This document shows positions 1-8,636 of a stretch of 64,000 nt of DNA, piece after piece. Source of the DNA: Agrobacterium tumefaciens str. B6 (GTDB taxonomy: Bacteria; Pseudomonadota; Alphaproteobacteria; Rhizobiales; Rhizobiaceae). The stretch's first letter is position 1; every line of letters starts with the position of its first letter. Location: NCBI RefSeq assembly GCF_001541315.1, contig NZ_LMVK01000034.1, positions 124,001 to 188,000 of the forward strand, in the 5' to 3' direction. A program made the translations under genes and the position numbers. The notes below the pieces were generated by a model that saw nothing but the letters and a program-made list of their open reading frames with translations, had not been told where the DNA came from and did no database searches.

Positions 1-1755
1 GTCGACGGGGCTCTGTGGGGCCTCATCGCCTGTCATCACTATTCCCCGCGCGTGCTGACCATGCCGGTCCGGATCGCCGCGGAAATGTTCGGGGAATTTT
101 TCTCCATGCATCTGCAGGTCCTGAAACAGAAGCGCAGGCTCGATACCGTCAACCACGCCCATGCCGCGCTCGACCGTTTCCTGCGGCTTGCCGCGCATCA
201 CGCCAATATTGAAGAACTGCTGATCGACAGTTTCCAGGATTTTGCCGATCTGATGCCGTGTGACGGCGTTGGCCTGTGGGTGGGAAACAACTGGCACTGC
301 CATGGCGCAACGCCGCCGCATGACGCCATTCCAAGGCTGGCGCGTTTCGTCGCCTCGGCTTCCGAAGGCAAGGTCTGGGCGACCCATGCGCTGTCACAGG
401 CCATACCGGAAGCGGAAATCTACGCCGGCACCGCGGCCGGAATGCTCGCCATTCCGCTCTCGCAGGTAAAGAACGACTATCTCCTGTTTTTCCGCAAGGA
501 GATCGTGCAGAACCTGAACTGGGCCGGCAATCCGGAAAAATCCTATGAGACCGGCCCGATGGGGGATCGTCTCACGCCGCGCAAAAGCTTTGCGATCTGG
601 AAAGAGACGGTGCGTCTGCAGGCGCAACCCTGGTCGGAAGCCGATCGTGAAATCGCCGAAGCCGCCAGAATTGCGCTGGTCGAGGTTGCATTCCATCACA
701 GCGAGCTGATGGCTGGCGAAAGGGAACGCGCCGAAGTACGCCAGCGCATGCTGAACGAGGAACTCAACCACCGCGTCAAGAATGTTCTCGCCATCATCAA
801 ATCGCTGGTCGGCAATCCCTCGCAGGAGGGCAAGACCCTGCAGGAATATGTCACCGCGCTGAAGGGCCGCATTCAGGCATTGTCCTTTGCTCATGACCAG
901 ATCATCCGCGGTGAAGGCGGCGGCGCGCTTCGCGATCTTCTGGACGCCGAATTGTCGCCCCATCGCTCGCCGGAAACGACGGTGAAACTGGAGGGGCCTC
1001 AGGTCACGCTCGATTCACGCGCTTTCTCCGTGATGGCGCTGGTTCTGCATGAACTGGCGACGAATGCCGCCAAATACGGCGCGCTTTCGCAAAATGGCGG
1101 GCAATTGCATGTGCGCTGGCAGATCAGCGAAAACCGCGATTGCGAGATTGGGTGGCGCGAAATCCTGCCCACCAAACTGCCTACCCCGTCGCGCGCCGGT
1201 TTCGGCACGGCGCTCATCAGCCGCAGCATCCCCTACGATCTCGGCGGGCGCAGCACGATGCGCTATTTGCCTGATGGGCTGGAGGCGGAAATTTTCCTGC
1301 CCTCCCGTCACGTCTCATCGGCGACGGTTGCCTCCAGCTCGCAAACCGAGGATGAAACCGCACCGCAGCCCAGACGCTATAACCGGGAGGAGCCGTTGAA
1401 AGTATTACTCGTCGAAGATCAGATGCTGATCGCCATGGATGTCGAGAACATGCTGGAGGATAACGGCATCAAGACTATCGAAACGGCAACCTCGTCGGCA
1501 ATGGCGATTGAAAAGCTGAAGAGCTATGTGCCTGACGTGGCCATTCTCGACATCAATCTCGGCTCAGACACCTCGATCCCGGTCGCGAGAGAACTTCACC
1601 GCCGCGGCGTCCCGTTCCTCTTCGCCACCGGCTATGCGGATGGCAGCATGGTGCCGGATGAATTCGGCAATGTGCCGGTTATCCGCAAGCCCTATGATGA
1701 GGATGCGCTGATGGCGGGCATTGGGCTACTGGTGGGTGATACGGAGCGGGTGTGA
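1..1755 (+). CDS. agp2: Bacteriophytochrome with HWE histidine kinase and C-terminal receiver (5' end outside window)
   Basis: Red/far-red photoreceptor kinase, open at the left edge. The frame is open from base 1 and begins in the chromophore-binding GAF domain (LWGLIACHHYSPR, the biliverdin-pocket motif). The PHY domain follows with its tongue (WAGNP, then PRKSF near residue 195 of the visible part). Then comes an HWE-family kinase: phospho-acceptor ELNHRVKN at about residue 257, the N-box HELATNAAKYG, and the WRE motif that names the family. The last ~120 residues are a receiver domain (VLLVEDQ, acceptor Asp in ILDINLG, conserved Lys in RKPYDE). A kinase of HWE type with a fused receiver is the arrangement of Agrobacterium Agp2, the bathy phytochrome. 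The symbol is inferred from architecture; the N-terminal PAS and the chromophore cysteine are not in the window. Confidence 0.88.
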   Translation, partial: VDGALWGLIACHHYSPRVLTMPVRIAAEMFGEFFSMHLQVLKQKRRLDTVNHAHAALDRFLRLAAHHANIEELLIDSFQDFADLMPCDGVGLWVGNNWHCHGATPPHDAIPRLARFVASASEGKVWATHALSQAIPEAEIYAGTAAGMLAIPLSQVKNDYLLFFRKEIVQNLNWAGNPEKSYETGPMGDRLTPRKSFAIWKETVRLQAQPWSEADREIAEAARIALVEVAFHHSELMAGERERAEVRQRMLNEELNHRVKNVLAIIKSLVGNPSQEGKTLQEYVTALKGRIQALSFAHDQIIRGEGGGALRDLLDAELSPHRSPETTVKLEGPQVTLDSRAFSVMALVLHELATNAAKYGALSQNGGQLHVRWQISENRDCEIGWREILPTKLPTPSRAGFGTALISRSIPYDLGGRSTMRYLPDGLEAEIFLPSRHVSSATVASSSQTEDETAPQPRRYNREEPLKVLLVEDQMLIAMDVENMLEDNGIKTIETATSSAMAIEKLKSYVPDVAILDINLGSDTSIPVARELHRRGVPFLFATGYADGSMVPDEFGNVPVIRKPYDEDALMAGIGLLVGDTERV

Positions 1756-1852
1756 GGTAGCTCTCTAAGCACGCACCCCTTGCAGCCACATGGAGTACGA
1801 CACGATGCTTCCCGGCTGGTGTATAGGGAGGCCGTTTTGCAGCGCACTTCCC

Positions 1853-1973
1853 TCCCTCATCTCTGTGCTTGTCACAGAGATCCAGCCAGCCCAAGTCCTT
1901 GGGCTGAAAGGACGTTCTTCGCCGCGCGGACGCGCGCCGGCTGGATTCCTGTGACAAGCGCAGGAATGAGGGA
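1853..1973. repeat. Intergenic mosaic palindromic repeat, copy 1
   Basis: A 121-bp element between the phytochrome and the DUF930 gene. Two 35-base imperfect inverted arms (1853-1887 and 1939-1973) flank a perfect palindrome AGCCCAAGTCCTTGGGCT (1888-1905) and a GC-rich hairpin. Each arm contains its own small hairpin (CTCTGTG-CTTGT-CACAGAG on the left, TTCCTG...CAGGAA on the right); where the arms differ, the paired bases change together. It shares its module order and the core CAAGTCCTTG with the element at 14530-14660. It resembles the RIME-type intergenic mosaic elements known in rhizobia. Confidence 0.8.
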
Positions 1974-2037
1974 GAAGGGATGGAATCGACGAATGGAACA
2001 TTTGTTTCACTTACCCTCGCGAGGGACAAATGGTCTG

Positions 2038-3000
2038 CTACCGCCCCGTGAAACCTCGTTTCTTTGCTTCAGCCGCCGTAATGACATCACCTATTTTAAA
2101 TCTGAAGGCCGTCACCGCGTAATTCTCGACATCCACCTCACATTGAAACGTGACATCGCGCCAGACGTCGCCGACGTTGAATGCACCTCCGGTAGCGTCA
2201 AGTAGATTGCCGGATATGCGTCCACCGGTGTCGGAAAAGCCGTACATGCCTCGGGTGGCCGTATAAACCTCTCTTATTTGGGCCAATGCTTCCGCCTGAC
2301 AAAGTTGCACGATGCGACGACGGGGCGGTAGATCGCCAAAAATCTGCCGTCGCTGCGCTGGAGTTAACACAGCAGACGACAATAAGCTTTTGGCCGCCGG
2401 AAGTTTCGCGGGCTTCTCTTCCGCCACCTCCGCAGGCTTTTCCTCAACCGGCTTTGCCTGCGGCACTGGCGGCTGATCCGGCTGCGATTCTTCCTTGATA
2501 GGTGAAACCGCGATTTCCCCCTGCGCGGCGGAAGCCTGAAGATCGCGGTTGGCGGCGGGCGGCGCGGGCTTTTCCTCGGCCGCCTTTTCAGGCTGGCTTG
2601 CGGGCTCCTCGGAAGGCTCGGTCTTTTCCGCTTCTTCCGCCTTTCCCGGCTTGTCCTCGCGATCCGCCTGCATTTCCTCAGGCCTCATGGCGATGGCCGG
2701 CAACGTCGCCTGCGGCTGCGGCAAAGGTTTTGCCTCTTCCGCCGGTGGGGCCGGCGGTGGTGGCGGCGGTTGCGGCTTTTCCTCTTTCGCCTTCTCTTCA
2801 CCCGGTGGCGGCGCCTCTTCCGCCTTTTTCTCCTCGGGCGGCGGCACCAGATCGACGCTGATGCTCTCCGGCTCCTGCGGTTCGACTATCCGCTCGGGCA
2901 GTTCGAAAAGGAAGATCGCAACAACGGCAAGATGCAGGAGAACGGAGACGGGCACAGCCCATCCCTTCCACCGCCATCTGCCTGCCGAAACCTGTTGCAT
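2038..3000 (-). CDS. TonB-like proline-rich inner-membrane protein with C-terminal DUF930 domain
   Basis: 320 residues. A short cytoplasmic N-terminus is followed by one membrane segment (about residues 15-33, AVPVSVLLHLAVVAIFLFEL). A long Pro/Glu/Lys-rich linker (residues ~40-215, with a run of eight prolines and many EEK/PAE repeats) resembles the periplasm-spanning part of TonB or TolA. The last ~95 residues form a compact domain with two cysteines (VQLCQAEAL and TFQCEVD) that matches DUF930 of rhizobia. No TonB C-terminal motif and no exbB/exbD neighbour are visible, so energy transduction cannot be claimed; a periplasm-spanning structural or envelope role is an inference. It lies downstream of, and convergent with, the phytochrome gene. 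Confidence 0.75.
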   Translation of the reverse strand: MQQVSAGRWRWKGWAVPVSVLLHLAVVAIFLFELPERIVEPQEPESISVDLVPPPEEKKAEEAPPPGEEKAKEEKPQPPPPPPAPPAEEAKPLPQPQATLPAIAMRPEEMQADREDKPGKAEEAEKTEPSEEPASQPEKAAEEKPAPPAANRDLQASAAQGEIAVSPIKEESQPDQPPVPQAKPVEEKPAEVAEEKPAKLPAAKSLLSSAVLTPAQRRQIFGDLPPRRRIVQLCQAEALAQIREVYTATRGMYGFSDTGGRISGNLLDATGGAFNVGDVWRDVTFQCEVDVENYAVTAFRFKIGDVITAAEAKKRGFTGR

Positions 3001-3094
3001 CTCATCGAACCAAATCGAACCGGAGCATTTCCAATAAAAGCGGAATGCCTGTTTTCACACATAAGGCTTGTCGCAGAGTTCGCCAGTGCGGGAA

Positions 3095-3128
3095 ACAAAA
3101 AACCCGGCCAGAGGTGACTGACCGGGTT
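3095..3128 (-). terminator. rpoD terminator
   Basis: Read on the minus strand, the stem AACCCGGTCA / TGGCCGGGTT is followed by TTTTTTG shortly after the rpoD stop codon: a factor-independent terminator. Confidence 0.85.
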
Positions 3129-3150
3129 CAATTTTAAAGGAAGCAAAAGC

Positions 3151-5205
3151 TTAGCTGTCGAGGAAGCTGCGGAGCTTTCTGGAGCGGCTCGGATGCTTCA
3201 GCTTGCGCAGCGCCTTCGCTTCGATCTGACGGATACGTTCGCGGGTAACCGAGAACTGCTGGCCGACTTCTTCCAGCGTATGGTCGGTGTTCATGCCAAT
3301 GCCGAAGCGCATGCGCAGAACACGTTCTTCACGCGGCGTCAGCGAGGCCAATACGCGGGTCGTCGTTTCGCGCAGGTTCGCCTGAATGGCGGCGTCGATC
3401 GGCAGCAGCGCATTCTTGTCCTCGATGAAGTCACCGAGATGCGAATCCTCTTCGTCACCCACGGGGGTTTCGAGCGAAATCGGCTCCTTGGCGATCTTGA
3501 GAACCTTGCGCACCTTCTCAAGCGGCATGGCAAGCTTCTCGGCCAGTTCTTCCGGGGTCGGCTCGCGGCCGATCTCGTGCAGCATCTGGCGCGAGGTACG
3601 AACGATCTTGTTGATCGTCTCGATCATGTGCACCGGAATACGGATCGTGCGCGCCTGGTCGGCGATGGAGCGGGTGATCGCCTGCCTGATCCACCATGTC
3701 GCATAGGTCGAGAACTTGTAACCGCGGCGATATTCGAATTTGTCGACCGCCTTCATCAGGCCGATATTGCCTTCCTGAATGAGATCGAGGAACTGAAGAC
3801 CACGGTTAGTGTATTTCTTCGCAATCGAGATCACGAGACGCAGGTTGGCCTCGACCATCTCCTTCTTGGCGATACGCGCTTCGCGCTCACCCTTCTGCAC
3901 CATCGAAACGATGCGGCGGAATTCGGCGATGGAAATGCCGGTTTCCGTGGAGAGGTTCTGGATTTCCTGGCGGATTTCCCGGATCGTGTTGCTTTCCTCG
4001 CGCGCGAATTCCTTCCAGCCGCGGGCGGCCAGATTGGCGATCGACTTCATCCAGTTCGGATCAAGTTCCGCACCGTGATACTGCTCGAGGAAGCTGTCGC
4101 GCTTGACGCCGTAGGATTCGGCAAGGCGCAGCAGACGGCCTTCGTTCTGCATCAGGCGCTTGGAAATGTCGTAGAGCTGCTCGACAAGGCTGTCGATACG
4201 GTTCTGGTTCAGCGACAGCGACTTGACGGCCGTGATCAGCTGATCCTTCAGTTCCTTGTAACGACGCTCCTGGCCGGAAGACAGGGTGCCGGTGCAGGCA
4301 AGACGCGCCTCGACCTGCTGGTCCTGAAGCTTGCGCAGCTTCTTGTAGGTGTCAGCGATAGTGTCGAGCGTTTCCATGACCTGCGGACGCAGTTCGGCTT
4401 CCATCGCGGCAAGCGAAAGATTGGACTCGTCGTCGTCCTCTTCTTCCTCTTCCGGCGGAAGGCCATCGCCACCCACATCAGTCACATCCTCGTCACCGGT
4501 CGGCGCACGCAGCTTGCGGGTCTTTTCCTTCTCTTCGGCAGCCTTGCGGTCAGCCTCGATCTTTTCCGGGCTCTGGAACTGCGGAGCCGCCTTGGCTTCC
4601 GGACCGGAATAGGTCGTTTCGAGATCGATGATCTCGCGCAGCAGCGTAGTGCCTTCGTTGAGTTCGTCGCGCCAGATGATCAGCGCCTGGAACGTCAACG
4701 GGCTTTCGCAAAGGCCCGAAATCATCGTTTCGCGGCCGGCCTCAATACGCTTGGCGATGGCGATTTCGCCCTCGCGCGACAGAAGCTCGACGGAACCCAT
4801 TTCGCGCAGATACATGCGCACCGGGTCATCGGTACGGTCGGTCGGTTCTTTCTTCTTTGCGGTCGCAAGCGCGGTGCCGCCGGAGGGGGCGAGTTCGCCA
4901 CCTTCGGACTCTTCGCCGTCGGAATCGCTGTCGTCGTCGCTCGCGGTTGCTTCCTCGGCATCCTCGTCCTCGATGACATTGATGCCCATGTCGGACAGCA
5001 TCGCCATCGTGTCTTCGATCTGCTCGGAAGTCACCTCTTCGGACGGCAGGACGGAATTCAGCTCGTCCATCGTCACATAGCCGCGCTTCTTGGCGGCCTT
5101 GATCATTTTCTTGACCGCGTCATCCGAAAGGTCGAGAAGCGGGCCGTCCGTCGCACCGTCGCGTTCGTTTTCTGCTTCTTCGTTTTCTTTGACTTTGGTT
5201 GCCAT
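3151..5205 (-). CDS. rpoD: RNA polymerase primary sigma factor (sigma-70/SigA)
   Basis: 684 residues, the usual size for rhizobial RpoD. Region 1.1 is followed by a strongly acidic stretch ([18 protein letters not shown]). The motif [21 protein letters not shown] marks region 1.2. A long non-conserved insert contains a second acidic run ([12 protein letters not shown]). Region 2 is complete ([20 protein letters not shown] through [15 protein letters not shown]), region 3 follows, and region 4.2 carries the -35 helix-turn-helix ([20 protein letters not shown]), ending at FLDS. It directs housekeeping transcription. It lies 393 bp downstream of dnaG on the same strand, the order of the macromolecular synthesis operon, here without rpsU. 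Confidence 0.98.
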   Translation of the reverse strand: MATKVKENEEAENERDGATDGPLLDLSDDAVKKMIKAAKKRGYVTMDELNSVLPSEEVTSEQIEDTMAMLSDMGINVIEDEDAEEATASDDDSDSDGEESEGGELAPSGGTALATAKKKEPTDRTDDPVRMYLREMGSVELLSREGEIAIAKRIEAGRETMISGLCESPLTFQALIIWRDELNEGTTLLREIIDLETTYSGPEAKAAPQFQSPEKIEADRKAAEEKEKTRKLRAPTGDEDVTDVGGDGLPPEEEEEDDDESNLSLAAMEAELRPQVMETLDTIADTYKKLRKLQDQQVEARLACTGTLSSGQERRYKELKDQLITAVKSLSLNQNRIDSLVEQLYDISKRLMQNEGRLLRLAESYGVKRDSFLEQYHGAELDPNWMKSIANLAARGWKEFAREESNTIREIRQEIQNLSTETGISIAEFRRIVSMVQKGEREARIAKKEMVEANLRLVISIAKKYTNRGLQFLDLIQEGNIGLMKAVDKFEYRRGYKFSTYATWWIRQAITRSIADQARTIRIPVHMIETINKIVRTSRQMLHEIGREPTPEELAEKLAMPLEKVRKVLKIAKEPISLETPVGDEEDSHLGDFIEDKNALLPIDAAIQANLRETTTRVLASLTPREERVLRMRFGIGMNTDHTLEEVGQQFSVTRERIRQIEAKALRKLKHPSRSRKLRSFLDS

Positions 5206-5598
5206 CTATCTCGTCGCTTTCCCTGACGCTAACACCTGTTCCGCCGCATCGCCGTCCGCCCCTTGAGCATCCAGCGGTTTGCCGCGAATCACTGTCAGAC
5301 ACCTAACGGAGTGATCTTTAATTGCCGATTAACCACGGCAGCCTCAGGCAGAACGCAAAGACAGTGCACCCGGAAATGCTTGCTCATGCAATTTCTATCC
5401 GCCAAGGCTCATTCCACCTTACTTTTCCTGAAATGGTGATTCCCGCTATTTCCCGCCCCGTCAAGCCTTTGCGGGCGAGACAGACACGGAAATTCTTAAA
5501 AAGAGCCGCATTTTGCGGGTTATCACCAAACTATCCCCTATTTAGGACGCTTGCCGCAAAAGGCAACCCCAAACACCTTTCAATTCTGCCGACCATCA
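5206..5598. other. Intergenic region dnaG-rpoD
   Basis: 393 bp without a convincing gene. It should hold the rpoD promoter and leader. On the minus strand a TTGACG box lies in the middle (in cttgacggggcgggaaat), but I could not pair it with a good -10. No terminator with a T-run is visible after dnaG, so read-through from dnaG into rpoD is possible. Confidence 0.5.
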
Positions 5599-7584
5599 TC
5601 AGCCATGGCCAACAGCCGGCCCCTTCACCCGGCCGGACATGACCCCGAAACCATCGATGATCGCTTCCTGGTTTTCCATGCGGCCGATTTCCAGCTGGAC
5701 CTCGGCCAGAGCGCGCACCAGAAGTGTGCCGCGCTCATCATCCGTCGCTTCGGCTATTTCCCGCTCCAGCTCGCGTTTCTGCCAGAGCAGGGATTTTGTC
5801 CGTTTGTGGAGGGAAAGCGCCTGCACGTAACCTTCACGCGCATCCTCCATCGCCGCCTGTTCAGTCGCGGTCCACAGGCGGGCATTGCGTACCTGCTGGT
5901 CCATGGCTTTCAAAAGCACCTCGAACTCGTGCTGCGACAGCCGCTCGATCAGCCCTGCTCGCGAAATCTCCGCAGCACTTTCCGCCGCATAGGTCAGCAC
6001 CGTCGACCACAGGCGCTGCAGATCGCGGTTCTCGTAATCGATAGCGGCGATCTCGTCATATTCCTCGAGCAGCAGTTCGGGATGGTTGACGATGGTGATG
6101 GCGAGAACGCTTTCCCGGAGCGAAGGCTTGGTCTGATAGCCCCTGACAAGGCCCGATTGCGCCAGGCGATCGGAAATGCTGCTGGTTGGTGCTGCCATCG
6201 CCCCGCCACGCCCTGGCGCATTGCGCTGGAAGCCACGTCCCGCGGGCTGCGCGCCATTGCGGCGGAAATTGCCGTTCTGTGTCCCGCCCTGCTGAAAACG
6301 TGGCTGGAAAAAGCCATTCAGCCTGTCACGCATATCCTGCTGGTAAAACCGCCGCACGGCCTCGTCGCCGATCACGGCAACAATCTGCCGCAGCCGGCTT
6401 TCGAGCTGGGCGCGTTTTTCCGGCGTATCAAAGGTGACGCCTGACGTCTCGCGGCTCCAGATCATCGCCGCAAGCGGCTTGGCTTCGGACAATACCCGGT
6501 CAAACGGCGCGCGCCCCTCCAGCCGCACGAGATCGTCCGGATCCTTGCCATCGGGCAGCAGCGCAAAGCTGACCGACCGATCCGGCTTGATATGCGGCAA
6601 AGCGAGATCGGCGGCACGGTTGGCGGCGCGAATGCCGGCACCGTCACCATCAAAGCAGAGGATCGGCTGCGGCGACATTTTCCAGAGGAGATCGAGCTGG
6701 CTTTCCGTCAGCGCCGTGCCGAGCGGCGCGACGGCATTTTCGACACCCGCCTGATAAAGCGCGATGACGTCCATATAACCTTCGACGGCAATGACAGAAC
6801 CGCCTGCCGCCTGCGACGCACGCCGGGCGCGGGCAAAATTGTAGAGAACATTGCCCTTGTGAAAGAGCTCAGTCTCGTTGGAGTTCAGATATTTCGCCAC
6901 CGCATCCGAAGCCATCGCGCGACCGCCAAAGGCGATCACCTTTTCCCGCGAGGACAGGATCGGGAACATGATGCGATCGCGAAACCGGTCATAGGAGACC
7001 GGTACGTTCTCATGCACCACCAGCCCGCAGGCCTCCATCTGTTCCTTCGACACGCCCTTGCTTGCCAGATGCTCTTTCAGCGCATTACGGCTATCCGGCG
7101 CATAACCGAGCCGAAAGGTCTCGATGGTGCGCCCGGTCAACCCGCGATCGCGCAGGTAAGCCCGCGCCCGCGCGCCAAGCGCCGTCTGCAGCTGGTCCTG
7201 AAAGAACAGGGTCGCCATTTCCATGACGTCCTGAAGAGAGGTCCGCTCGCGCTCGCGCTTTTCCGCCTGCGGATCGGGCTGCGGCATGGAAATGCCGGCC
7301 ATATCGGCGATCTGCTGCACGGCCTCCGGAAAACTCAGACCCTCAAGCTCCGTCAGAAAACGGAAATGGTCGCCCGAAACACCGCAGCCAAAGCAATGGT
7401 AGCGGCCCTTACGGTCCTCGCAGTGAAAGCTCGGGCTTTTCTCGCCATGGAACGGGCAGCAGGCCCAATAATCCCCACGCGACGTGTTGGTCTTCTTCTT
7501 GTCCCAGGACACACGTCGGCCGATCACATCGGAGATGTGCACGCGGTCGCGTATCTCATCGAGGAAAGAATTGGAAAAACGCAT
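5599..7584 (-). CDS. dnaG: DNA primase
   Basis: 661 residues. Synthesises RNA primers for replication. An N-terminal CHC2 zinc finger is visible (CPFHGEKSPSFHCEDRKGR, then YHCFGC, about residues 43-68). The catalytic core contains the TOPRIM signatures (AVEGYMDVIALYQAG and CFDGDGAG). A Gly/Asn/Arg-rich linker (GGTQNGNFRRNG...) leads to the helicase-interacting C-terminal domain. Length and domain order are normal for alphaproteobacteria. The gene precedes rpoD on the same strand. Confidence 0.98.
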   Translation of the reverse strand: MRFSNSFLDEIRDRVHISDVIGRRVSWDKKKTNTSRGDYWACCPFHGEKSPSFHCEDRKGRYHCFGCGVSGDHFRFLTELEGLSFPEAVQQIADMAGISMPQPDPQAEKRERERTSLQDVMEMATLFFQDQLQTALGARARAYLRDRGLTGRTIETFRLGYAPDSRNALKEHLASKGVSKEQMEACGLVVHENVPVSYDRFRDRIMFPILSSREKVIAFGGRAMASDAVAKYLNSNETELFHKGNVLYNFARARRASQAAGGSVIAVEGYMDVIALYQAGVENAVAPLGTALTESQLDLLWKMSPQPILCFDGDGAGIRAANRAADLALPHIKPDRSVSFALLPDGKDPDDLVRLEGRAPFDRVLSEAKPLAAMIWSRETSGVTFDTPEKRAQLESRLRQIVAVIGDEAVRRFYQQDMRDRLNGFFQPRFQQGGTQNGNFRRNGAQPAGRGFQRNAPGRGGAMAAPTSSISDRLAQSGLVRGYQTKPSLRESVLAITIVNHPELLLEEYDEIAAIDYENRDLQRLWSTVLTYAAESAAEISRAGLIERLSQHEFEVLLKAMDQQVRNARLWTATEQAAMEDAREGYVQALSLHKRTKSLLWQKRELEREIAEATDDERGTLLVRALAEVQLEIGRMENQEAIIDGFGVMSGRVKGPAVGHG

Positions 7585-7678
7585 GGGTTACCTGTTCGAG
7601 GCCAGTCTTTCATATAAGCGCATAAGAGCCGCAATACAAAATGGAGAGATAAACAATACCCACTATTCACAGGCGGAA

Positions 7679-7707
7679 TTGACATCGGTGTATATACAGA
7701 AGAATAT
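7679..7707 (+). promoter_or_regulatory. Putative brnTA promoter
   Basis: TTGACA (7679-7684), a 17-bp spacer and GAATAT (7702-7707), about 64 bp upstream of brnT. The -35 box is perfect. One operator palindrome lies in the spacer and one just downstream of the -10. Confidence 0.6.
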
Positions 7708-7722
7708 ACGAGTGTATATACA
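7689..7722. promoter_or_regulatory. Paired palindromic operators, probably for BrnA/BrnTA autorepression
   Basis: Two copies of the perfect palindrome TGTATATACA at 7689-7698 and 7713-7722, centres 24 bp apart, one inside the promoter spacer and one over the expected start site. A different perfect inverted repeat, AACTGACATCAGTT, lies at 7746-7759. BrnA antitoxins are known to repress their own operon through a ribbon-helix-helix type domain; assigning these sites to BrnA is an inference. Confidence 0.6.
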
Positions 7723-7770
7723 TACTCGGTGCATGAGTGCCTATGAACTGACATCAGTTGTAGGCAGCGC

Positions 7771-8064
7771 ATGGAAATCGTGATGAAGGATTTCATCTCC
7801 TTTGAATGGGATGAAAACAAGCGGTTGATCAATATCGAGAAACACGGGATCGACTTTCTGAGAGCGGCAAAAGTTCTGTCGATGCCCCATCTGGAAAAGA
7901 GATCTGACCAAAACGGAGAGAGCCGGGTTCTGGCCATATGTCCGGAAACGGACACATTGATCGCAATTGTGTATACGATGCGTGGAGACGTGTGCCGGAT
8001 CATATCGGCAAGAGCGGCGAGACAAAATGAGCGAAGAACGTACCGTCAGCTATTCCCTGGATGA
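7771..8064 (+). CDS. brnT: BrnT family toxin (DUF497)
   Basis: 97 residues. BrnT toxins are RelE-fold ribonucleases that inhibit translation. The family signature is clear near the N-terminus (FEWDENKRLINIEKHGIDF), followed by a central segment ending in the RIISARAARQNERRTY motif that supplies the catalytic Arg/Tyr residues. The ATG at 7783 would remove four residues and is also possible. The 3' end overlaps the antitoxin gene by 38 bp, the usual toxin-first order of brnTA. Confidence 0.9.
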   Translation: MEIVMKDFISFEWDENKRLINIEKHGIDFLRAAKVLSMPHLEKRSDQNGESRVLAICPETDTLIAIVYTMRGDVCRIISARAARQNERRTYRQLFPG

Positions 8065-8356
8065 AATCCAAAAGAAGATTGCCAAGGGCGACGACCGAAC
8101 GGACTGGAAACGCGTCGATGCCCTGACCGACGAGGATATCGACCGCGCCACGCGCGACGATCCAGATTGGGCCGGCTTTGAGGATATCGACTGGTCGAAG
8201 GCCGAAGTGGTTTTCCCTACTCCCAAACAGTCAATTTCCATTCGCGTCGATCAGGATGTCGTGGATTTCTTCAAGGCCACCGGGAAAGGTTATCAGACCC
8301 GCATGAATGCCGTCCTGCGCCACTATGTGCATGAGCAGAAAAAGCGGCAGGGCTAA
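8027..8356 (+). CDS. brnA: BrnA family antitoxin
   Basis: 109 residues, starting inside brnT (ATG at 8027). The N-terminal half is acidic (DEDIDRATRDDPDWAGFEDIDW), as is typical for the part that wraps the toxin. The C-terminal half reads KQSISIRVDQDVVDFFKATGKGYQTRMNAVL, the BrnA DNA-binding and dimerisation motif. It neutralises BrnT and should repress the operon through the TGTATATACA sites upstream. Confidence 0.9.
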   Translation: MSEERTVSYSLDEIQKKIAKGDDRTDWKRVDALTDEDIDRATRDDPDWAGFEDIDWSKAEVVFPTPKQSISIRVDQDVVDFFKATGKGYQTRMNAVLRHYVHEQKKRQG

Positions 8357-8582
8357 GCGTGGTAACGCCCTTTGCGCCTGCTTCGGGCAAATTTGTGGCG
8401 CTGCAACATCACCAAAAATTATGTTTTTGTAATTTGAGTGCCACGCAGCGGCGATGTAAAAACATCAGCGAAGGCAGCAATTGACCTCCGTATAATCTGC
8501 CGACGCCCGCAGGCACGTCCCCCGAAAAAAGCCTGCGCTTGAGAGCATTCTGATCCGCCGGAATGCGTTTCGTCGACAGAAA

Positions 8583-8614
8583 AAAGGCAGGGCAGTTCAC
8601 ATCTGCCCTGCCTT
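8583..8614 (-). terminator. Terminator downstream of the GatB/YqeY gene
   Basis: Stem GGCAGGGCAG (8586-8595) / CTGCCCTGCC (8603-8612). Read on the minus strand it is followed by a run of six T. The rest of 8357-8636 between brnA and this gene shows no supportable gene. Confidence 0.85.
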
Positions 8615-8636
8615 TACTTTTTCGGAGCACCGAAAA

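Noticed and set aside
3193-5226. Long open frame antisense to rpoD (677 codons)
   Set aside because: It mirrors the codon bias of rpoD on the other strand, has no recognisable domain, and rpoD is beyond doubt. Similar long antisense frames over carB, dnaG and the aldehyde dehydrogenase gene were rejected for the same reason.
7741-8025. Minus-strand frames over brnT
   Set aside because: brnT and brnA have clear family motifs on the plus strand; the opposite frames show none.
8409-8630. 73-codon minus-strand frame between brnA and the YqeY gene
   Set aside because: It begins inside or runs through the YqeY terminator, has no ribosome-binding site and no similarity I recognise.
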